Of a DNA stretch of 64,000 nucleotides, positions 58,327 to 64,000 are shown one piece after another. The notes below the pieces were generated by a model. It saw nothing but the letters and a program-made list of their open reading frames with translations, searched no databases and was not told the origin of the DNA. Source of the stretch: Syntrophales bacterium (GTDB lineage Bacteria; Desulfobacterota; Syntrophia; Syntrophales; UBA8958); the NCBI GenBank assembly GCA_026416455.1, contig JAOAFE010000001.1, forward strand, positions 62,001-126,000. The letters run 5' to 3'. Made by a program: the position numbers and the translations under genes. How positions within the stretch are numbered: the stretch's first letter is position 1; each line of letters opens with the position of its first letter.

Positions 58327-59262
58327 TCATGAACCATGCCCTTTCGTCAAGAGCAGATATTCATATTGATAGAGATCGGATACGAACTGACGAATAGCTT
58401 CTTCTTCCCCGGTTCGGGGAACGCTCGCCCGAAGACACACCTTTAGTCGGTCGCTCATGTCGAGGGGAATGAAATCAGCCAGGGGGCCTCGTTTAATGTG
58501 ATAAGAAAAAGATTGCGCCACAGCCTCAAGATGAGAAAATTTGATGGTGAATTCTCTATGCCCCTTTAGGAGAATGGGCTCTGGATGATTAGGAGCAGAC
58601 ACAAAAATGAGCCCCTTCATTTCCTCTGGCACGGTGGCTTCACAGCTATGCTCTGAAATAAATATATTCTCTACGCGCGAGCTTAAGACTGTCTCCAGCG
58701 CGAGGATAGCTCCGATGTTAAAATTAAAGGGATGAGAAGGAATCTCGAGGTTGTACGCTGAAATGACTCTTTTAGCTTCTTCCCAGAAAAAGGTCGTTGC
58801 TCCGTCGTTTGGAGCCTGATTTCCGGTTAATTCCAAATCGGTTAAAGTAGGCAGATCTCCTATCATCTCGTTCATTATAATCAGGTCAAAGTGAGCCAGA
58901 GTAGTGGGGTCGGCGTCTAAAATATCTTTTTCCAATACGCATGCCTGAAATCCCCGCAGCGTGTCTTTTTGTTTTTTCAATAGCGAGGGCGAGATGTCCC
59001 ACAATGTAACTTGCAGGTGGGGATTATCCTTAAGAAAATCGCGGGCTAAAAATCCATAGCCACCACCTATTTCGAGGATATGCCGTGGTGTAATTCCCGA
59101 GTTGGAAATAAAATCTAAGAGAAGGGAGCCGTAAGATGTTTTTTTCTTCAACACCCTGAGGCAAGGACTTTCGGGCATACTCAGGGCGTTACATACGGTA
59201 AGCTCCCATCCCAGAGTTTGAAGTTCCTCACGGTGATATGATCGTGGGTCGTTTAACTCCAA
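58327..59262 (-). CDS. Class I SAM-dependent methyltransferase-like protein
   Basis: HILEIGGGYGFLARDFLKDNPHLQVTLWDISPSLLKKQ; FDLIIMNEMIGDLP. Confidence 0.75.
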   Translation of the reverse strand: MELNDPRSYHREELQTLGWELTVCNALSMPESPCLRVLKKKTSYGSLLLDFISNSGITPRHILEIGGGYGFLARDFLKDNPHLQVTLWDISPSLLKKQKDTLRGFQACVLEKDILDADPTTLAHFDLIIMNEMIGDLPTLTDLELTGNQAPNDGATTFFWEEAKRVISAYNLEIPSHPFNFNIGAILALETVLSSRVENIFISEHSCEATVPEEMKGLIFVSAPNHPEPILLKGHREFTIKFSHLEAVAQSFSYHIKRGPLADFIPLDMSDRLKVCLRASVPRTGEEEAIRQFVSDLYQYEYLLLTKGHGS

Positions 59263-59271
59263 TTCCCGATA

Positions 59272-60006
59272 CTAGCGGAACGCATAAACGATTTTCAATC
59301 GCTGACGGGAGAACCAAACCATAGCCAGGCCGACGATTAAAAGCATCCACGTCTGCGGCTCCGGTACGCCGACTGGTCCCGCTGACCAGGTCGTCCAATA
59401 TGAAGTTTTGTATATGCACGATCCGGAAGGAGAGCTGATCCATTTTTTCAACTCGTCGGTGACGGAGAAAGAAAAAGTGAGGGAACCGGTTGTATAATTA
59501 GAAAAGTCCCGAAGCACCTGAGAAGTTGGTAGGTTAGACACAAAGGAGGTTAAGTTTTCAACGGCGGTCCACTGAATAGATCCGGCATTAAAATCTATGG
59601 TCAAAGCGGTGGCGGTACCCCGGAGATAATTGGTTGAATATCGAGGATCACCCGAAGCGGCAAGGGAGATGATAGAAGCTTCGTTTGACAGACTCCACAC
59701 CCCTGGGGCGATTTCTTTCTGGAGGATATAATCGTAAGTAGTTGGATGGGCCGGGACGTACATAACCTGATATTTCCCGATGATAGGATCGGAGGCGTAA
59801 GATGCACCGCTAACGAAACCAGGGTAAGCGGCTAACTTGATAACCGTTTGCCATCGCCCTAAGTTCCAATCATAATCCCGTTGAAATTCTAAGGTTGATC
59901 TCCCCATTTCTACGTACACGTAAGGGGTAGCGTAAGTTACGACCGTCGTGCCTATGAAGAGAAAAAAGGCACTAATCAAACATGTGAAGGAATACTTTTT
60001 CTTCAT
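59272..60006 (-). CDS. PEP-CTERM sorting-domain exported protein
   Basis: N-terminal signal peptide; C-terminal VGVPEPQTWMLLIVGLAMVWFSRQRLK. Confidence 0.85.
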   Translation of the reverse strand: MKKKYSFTCLISAFFLFIGTTVVTYATPYVYVEMGRSTLEFQRDYDWNLGRWQTVIKLAAYPGFVSGASYASDPIIGKYQVMYVPAHPTTYDYILQKEIAPGVWSLSNEASIISLAASGDPRYSTNYLRGTATALTIDFNAGSIQWTAVENLTSFVSNLPTSQVLRDFSNYTTGSLTFSFSVTDELKKWISSPSGSCIYKTSYWTTWSAGPVGVPEPQTWMLLIVGLAMVWFSRQRLKIVYAFR

Positions 60007-60130
60007 TATTTTCTTTATCCTCCCGGCTTATATTGACTAGTTTATACCATAATTATTAATCGGCAAAAAGTCAATAAACTTGAGTAAAAAATTGTATGAT
60101 GATACTATCGATTCATCCTGGTGAATTCAT

Positions 60131-62110
60131 ATGAATCTCTTATTAGAGATTATAGCCATTTTGGGCCTCTCGGTGGGCGTGATCTACGTCTGTCAGAGGT
60201 TAAATTTGCCGGCCCTCGTAGGTTTTCTCGTCACCGGGATGATTCTAGGTCCCGGAGGGCTAAGGTTAATTCCCGATTCCCATTCAGTTCAAGCCCTGGC
60301 GGAAATAGGGGTGGTTCTTTTGCTGTTCTCTGTTGGCCTCGAGATGTCCGTGATGGACCTAGTCCGCCTGAGAAAAAAGGTTCTCCTCTTTGGTTCCCTT
60401 CAAGTGGGCGTTACTCTTCTTTTATTTGCCTTGGGCGCTTACCTCTTCCATATGGGAACAAGAGACTCTATTCTTCTCGGGTTTCTCATTTCCCTTTCTT
60501 CAACCGCGGTTGTCATAAAAATTCTTCAGGATCGAGCCGAGTTGGAGACACCGCACGGTAATGCTACTTTGGGAATCCTTATCTTTCAGGACCTGGCCGT
60601 TGTACCCATGATGTTATCCATTCCCTTTATTGCGGGGGCGACCACGATAAGTGTGCCTTCTATCATTCTATTTGTGGGGAAGATTGTTGTTGTGCTTGGA
60701 GCTATTTTTCTCCTTTCCCAGTGGATCGTACCGAAACTGCTCTTTCAGGTCGCACAGGCTAAGAGTCGGGAGCTTTTCATCATCTCCGTTTTGGTGCTGT
60801 GTTTGTCTGTGGCGTGGATAACAAATGAAATCGGCCTTTCTCTGGCGTTGGGGGCTTTTATCGCTGGTATAATCATTTCCAATTCGGAATATAGTCACCA
60901 GGCCTTGGGAAATGTATTGCCTTTTCGTGATGTTTTCACTAGTTTTTTCTTCGTCTCCGTGGGTATGCTTTTTAATCTCCAGTTTTTATTCGAAAATCCT
61001 TTTGCCCTTCTCGGTTTCACCATCATGGTAGTTGTGGCCAAAAGTGCAATTGCCGCCTTGGTTGTACTTGCCATGGGGCATTCCCTTCGAATGGCCTTAC
61101 TTGTCGGACTCGCCCTTGGCCAGGTGGGAGAGTTTTCCTTTGTTTTGGCCAATTCAGCCCGAACTTACGGCATATTAGGGAGTGATATTCATCAGATGTT
61201 TCTTGGGGTGTCAGTTCTGACCATGGCGATGACGCCTTTTGTAATCGAGCATTCATCAGCGTTTGTAGATGTCATGATGAAGTTGCCGCTTCCCAAAAGG
61301 ATCAAGCGAGGTGTCTACCCCGTACGACGATCAGAAAAGAAGGAGAGAAAAGATCATCTGATTATCATCGGTTATGGGTTTAACGGGCGAAATTTGGCTA
61401 AAGCGGCGCGGAGGGCGCAAATTCCATACGTGGTCATCGAAATGAACCCCACGGTAGTAAAAGAGGAACGCAAACGGGGGGAAGAAATTTACTACGGCGA
61501 TGCAACACAGGAAGCGATTCTACTCCACGCAGGCATTAGAAGTGCCAGGGCAGTCGCCGTGGTAATAAACGATCCCGCGGCCGCGCGTCGGATTACCCAT
61601 GCCGTAAGAAGACTTAATGAAAAAGCCTATTTACTGGTAAGAACGAGATATCTAACGGAAATTAAACCTCTTCAGGACCTTGGAGCAGACGATGTCATTC
61701 CTGAGGAATATGAAACCTCCGTAGCTATCTTTAGCCGTATTTTGGAGAAATACCTTCTACCTAGGGAAGAGATTGAAAGGATGGTAAACGATATAAGGAG
61801 TGATAGCTATCGGTTGTTGAGAACTTATTCCCCGGAGCGGAAATCGGTTGACAGTTTAAAATTTTATCTACCGAACGTCGAGATCGTTTCATTTCGGGTC
61901 GATAAAGACTCTCCCCTCGTCGGGAAGTCTCTCTTAGAGACGGAGATGAGGAAAAAGTACGGTGTTACTTTACTTGCCCTCCGTCGGGGAGAAGAGGTGT
62001 TTTCCAACCCACCGGCGGAAGTTACATTTTGTGGAGACGACGTGCTGTTCGTGGTGGGGCCGAATACAAAGATCGAAGAGGTAAGAAAACTTTTTAAGGC
62101 ATGTAATTGA
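60131..62110 (+). CDS. CPA2-family monovalent cation:proton antiporter with TrkA-N/TrkA-C domains (KefB-like)
   Basis: LPALVGFLVTGMILGPGGLRLI; IGVVLLLFSVGLEMS; HLIIIGYGFNGRNLAKAARRAQIPYVVIEMNP; TrkA-C tail. Confidence 0.93.
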   Translation: MNLLLEIIAILGLSVGVIYVCQRLNLPALVGFLVTGMILGPGGLRLIPDSHSVQALAEIGVVLLLFSVGLEMSVMDLVRLRKKVLLFGSLQVGVTLLLFALGAYLFHMGTRDSILLGFLISLSSTAVVIKILQDRAELETPHGNATLGILIFQDLAVVPMMLSIPFIAGATTISVPSIILFVGKIVVVLGAIFLLSQWIVPKLLFQVAQAKSRELFIISVLVLCLSVAWITNEIGLSLALGAFIAGIIISNSEYSHQALGNVLPFRDVFTSFFFVSVGMLFNLQFLFENPFALLGFTIMVVVAKSAIAALVVLAMGHSLRMALLVGLALGQVGEFSFVLANSARTYGILGSDIHQMFLGVSVLTMAMTPFVIEHSSAFVDVMMKLPLPKRIKRGVYPVRRSEKKERKDHLIIIGYGFNGRNLAKAARRAQIPYVVIEMNPTVVKEERKRGEEIYYGDATQEAILLHAGIRSARAVAVVINDPAAARRITHAVRRLNEKAYLLVRTRYLTEIKPLQDLGADDVIPEEYETSVAIFSRILEKYLLPREEIERMVNDIRSDSYRLLRTYSPERKSVDSLKFYLPNVEIVSFRVDKDSPLVGKSLLETEMRKKYGVTLLALRRGEEVFSNPPAEVTFCGDDVLFVVGPNTKIEEVRKLFKACN

Positions 62111-62127
62111 GAAAGGGGGTAGCAATT

Positions 62128-63093
62128 GTGAACGTTTCAAGACGATTTTTTTTGAAAGTATTTGCCGGATCGGCAGTGGCCAGCTTGGCCTGGTCGAATG
62201 TGAGTAATAGTGCTCCGATCGAAGGTAATCTTGCCACACTCATCGACCTGAGCTTGTGCGACGGGTGCGTAAATTTACGCCTGCCAGCCTGCGTGCAGGC
62301 CTGTCGGGAAATAAATAAAAACAGAGTTCCTCCGGTGAAGGAGCCTATCCCTGAACCGTGGCCCAGAAAAACGATCGAAGACTGGTCAAAAAAAAAGGAC
62401 GTTTTCGATCGCCTAACGCCTTATAACTTCCTTTACATCCATCGGGCTGAATTAATAGTTGGGGGAGAGAAGAAGACTTTTTTCATACCTCGCAGATGTA
62501 TGCACTGCGATAATCCGGCTTGTGCTACCATCTGTCCCTTTTCTGCTAACCATAAGTTCAAAAACGGAGCTGTTGTCATTGATGAGGGTCTCTGTTTCGG
62601 GGGGGCAAAATGTCGGGACGTATGCCCTTGGAACATACCCCAAAGGCAGTCCGGAGTGGGCATTTACCTTCATATCTTGCCATCTTTCATGGGCAATGGG
62701 GTTATGTACAAATGCGATCTCTGCCACGAGCGTCTGGGGAAGGGAAAACTGCCAGCCTGTATAGAGATTTGCCCCCGGCGGGCCATGATAATTGGAAAAC
62801 GAAAAGAAATAGAAGAGATGGCAGAAAGAAGAAGAAGAGAGATGAATGGATTTATATACGGAAAGGTGGAAAATGGAGGGACCTCAACCCTGTATGTCTC
62901 TCCCGTCTCTTTCGAACTGCTTAATAAGACGATGAAAAAATCGCCCGGGAAACCGGACATGGTGCCGGGCATAAAACGCCGTATGGAGATTACCGATCCC
63001 CTAGGTAAGGTAGTTCTATTTTCTCCTTTAGTAGGAGCCGTGGTGGGTATTGCCGCTGGGTGGAAGAGAAGAAAGGAGGAGAAGAATGACTAG
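62128..63093 (+). CDS. Tat-exported four-cluster FeS protein (formate dehydrogenase/DsrO-type beta subunit)
   Basis: SRRFFLKVFAGSAVASLAW Tat leader; CMHCDNPACATICP, CFGGAKCRDVCPW, CDLCHERLGKGKLPACIEICP. GTG start at 62128 follows GGGGG; C-terminal TM. Confidence 0.85.
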   Translation: MNVSRRFFLKVFAGSAVASLAWSNVSNSAPIEGNLATLIDLSLCDGCVNLRLPACVQACREINKNRVPPVKEPIPEPWPRKTIEDWSKKKDVFDRLTPYNFLYIHRAELIVGGEKKTFFIPRRCMHCDNPACATICPFSANHKFKNGAVVIDEGLCFGGAKCRDVCPWNIPQRQSGVGIYLHILPSFMGNGVMYKCDLCHERLGKGKLPACIEICPRRAMIIGKRKEIEEMAERRRREMNGFIYGKVENGGTSTLYVSPVSFELLNKTMKKSPGKPDMVPGIKRRMEITDPLGKVVLFSPLVGAVVGIAAGWKRRKEEKND

Positions 63094-63772
63094 ACACATA
63101 GATGAAGAAAAGAACCTCATTGTACGTCACACTAAAATAGAACTTTTAGAACATTGGCTTATTGCCTTATCTGGTTTAGTTCTCTTCGTTACCGGGCTTT
63201 TTGAGATGCCCTTCGCGAAAAGATATTATATAAGCTCTGTGCCTGGTTTAGGGTGGTCGGAGGATTACATCGTTACCCTCAATGTCCATTATGCGGCGGC
63301 GATTGTTTTCGTCGGAACCTCCCTCTTTCACGTAATCTATCACTTGGCCAGGGGAGATAGGGGGCTCATACCGAGGAAAGGCGATTTCAAAGCCTCTTTA
63401 CAGGTTATAAAGAGTTTTTTCGGGGCAGGTGAGGAGCCTCGATTTGATAAATACTTGCCAGAACAGAGACTTGCCTATATTGGCATGGCGTTTATAAATT
63501 TTATGCTCATCATGTCAGGGCTGGTGAAGACTTACAAAAATCTCTACGCTCCCGATATGTCATACGGCATCGTACTTACAGCGACCTGGATTCACAATAT
63601 TTTCTTTGTCCTCTTCTTTCTTGCCTTCCTTGCCCATATTGGAGCGATTGTCATTAAGCCCAATCGGCCTCTTGTAAGGGGTATTTTTACCGGCAAAGTA
63701 CGTCTCGATTATGCCCGTGTGCGCCACCCCATCTGGCTCGAAGAATTGGAGAAGGGGACGAAAGATGGTTAA
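63086..63772 (+). CDS. Cytochrome b-type membrane subunit (formate dehydrogenase gamma-like)
   Basis: VRHTKIELLEHWLIALSGLVLFVTGLFEMP; multiple TM segments with His residues; overlaps the upstream FeS gene. Confidence 0.8.
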   Translation: MTRHIDEEKNLIVRHTKIELLEHWLIALSGLVLFVTGLFEMPFAKRYYISSVPGLGWSEDYIVTLNVHYAAAIVFVGTSLFHVIYHLARGDRGLIPRKGDFKASLQVIKSFFGAGEEPRFDKYLPEQRLAYIGMAFINFMLIMSGLVKTYKNLYAPDMSYGIVLTATWIHNIFFVLFFLAFLAHIGAIVIKPNRPLVRGIFTGKVRLDYARVRHPIWLEELEKGTKDG

Positions 63773-64000
63773 AGAAGAAGTGCTATGCGTGTTGAGAGAA
63801 CAATTACCTGAGGCCTGGATAAAATCGACGTCGGCAATATCTATGGAGAGAGAATTATGTTTTGCCGCCATTGAGCAGGCAGGTTATACATTTATGCCCC
63901 GCCAGACGATAGAGGAAAACCCCCGATACAAGCAGATAATTCCTTATGTAATTGTAAGGGAGCAAGAGACGTTTACTTTTGCCTCTTACAAGAGAGGAGG
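63765..64000 (+). CDS. Partial ORF, hypothetical (Nudix-like start: RYKQIIPYVIVREQETFTFASYKRGG); runs off the window edge
   Basis: ATG at 63765 overlaps the upstream stop; open to the window end. Confidence 0.5.
   Translation, partial: MVKEEVLCVLREQLPEAWIKSTSAISMERELCFAAIEQAGYTFMPRQTIEENPRYKQIIPYVIVREQETFTFASYKRG

Noticed and set aside
1-64000. CRISPR arrays, IS elements, phage genes, tRNA or rRNA genes
   Set aside because: No direct-repeat/spacer pattern, transposase or integrase motifs, cloverleaf or rRNA-like sequence noticed; gene content is chromosomal metabolism.

Overview
This window is a 64 kb, gene-dense bacterial chromosomal segment. I saw no IS elements, phage genes, CRISPR arrays, rRNA or tRNA. 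The gene content suggests a strict anaerobe, perhaps a Desulfobacterota / syntroph-like lineage; that placement is inference. Main blocks: (1) a pyrG / large GlmS-like amidotransferase / beta-helix acyltransferase operon; (2) moaC and a LivK-type binding protein; (3) a four-gene benzoyl-CoA-reductase / 2-hydroxyacyl-CoA-dehydratase-like cluster (two HgdB-type subunits plus two BadF-type ATPases); (4) malQ, divergent from an HD-domain dNTPase-like gene followed by an NrdD-like gene; (5) gmhA-grpE-dnaK behind a sigma32-like promoter, then surE; (6) a LysR regulator with a 1.4 kaa CoA-dehydratase-activase-like giant, and prpE; (7) a ferredoxin-AOR pair; (8) cstA followed by a small protein / ArsA-family ATPase / membrane protein trio; (9) a methylmalonyl-CoA pathway cluster (CoA-transferase, biotin carrier, carboxyltransferase, epimerase, MeaB, mutase); (10) a NarL-type two-component system divergent from an enoyl-CoA hydratase; (11) FTR, glutaredoxin, YkgJ, methyltransferase and PEP-CTERM genes; (12) a CPA2 antiporter and FeS / cytochrome b redox subunits. 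The strongest hunt result is the NrdD-like protein at 17770-19776. At the position of the class III RNR glycyl radical it reads S-I-I-T-Q-Y instead of the expected R-[IV]-x-G-Y, and a conserved upstream active-site Cys also appears to be missing. It lies 22 nt downstream of an HD dNTPase-like gene. The pair is a candidate dNTP-sensing or dNTP-homeostasis module built on a catalytically dead RNR. All calls come from reading translated ORFs and raw sequence; no database searches were run.
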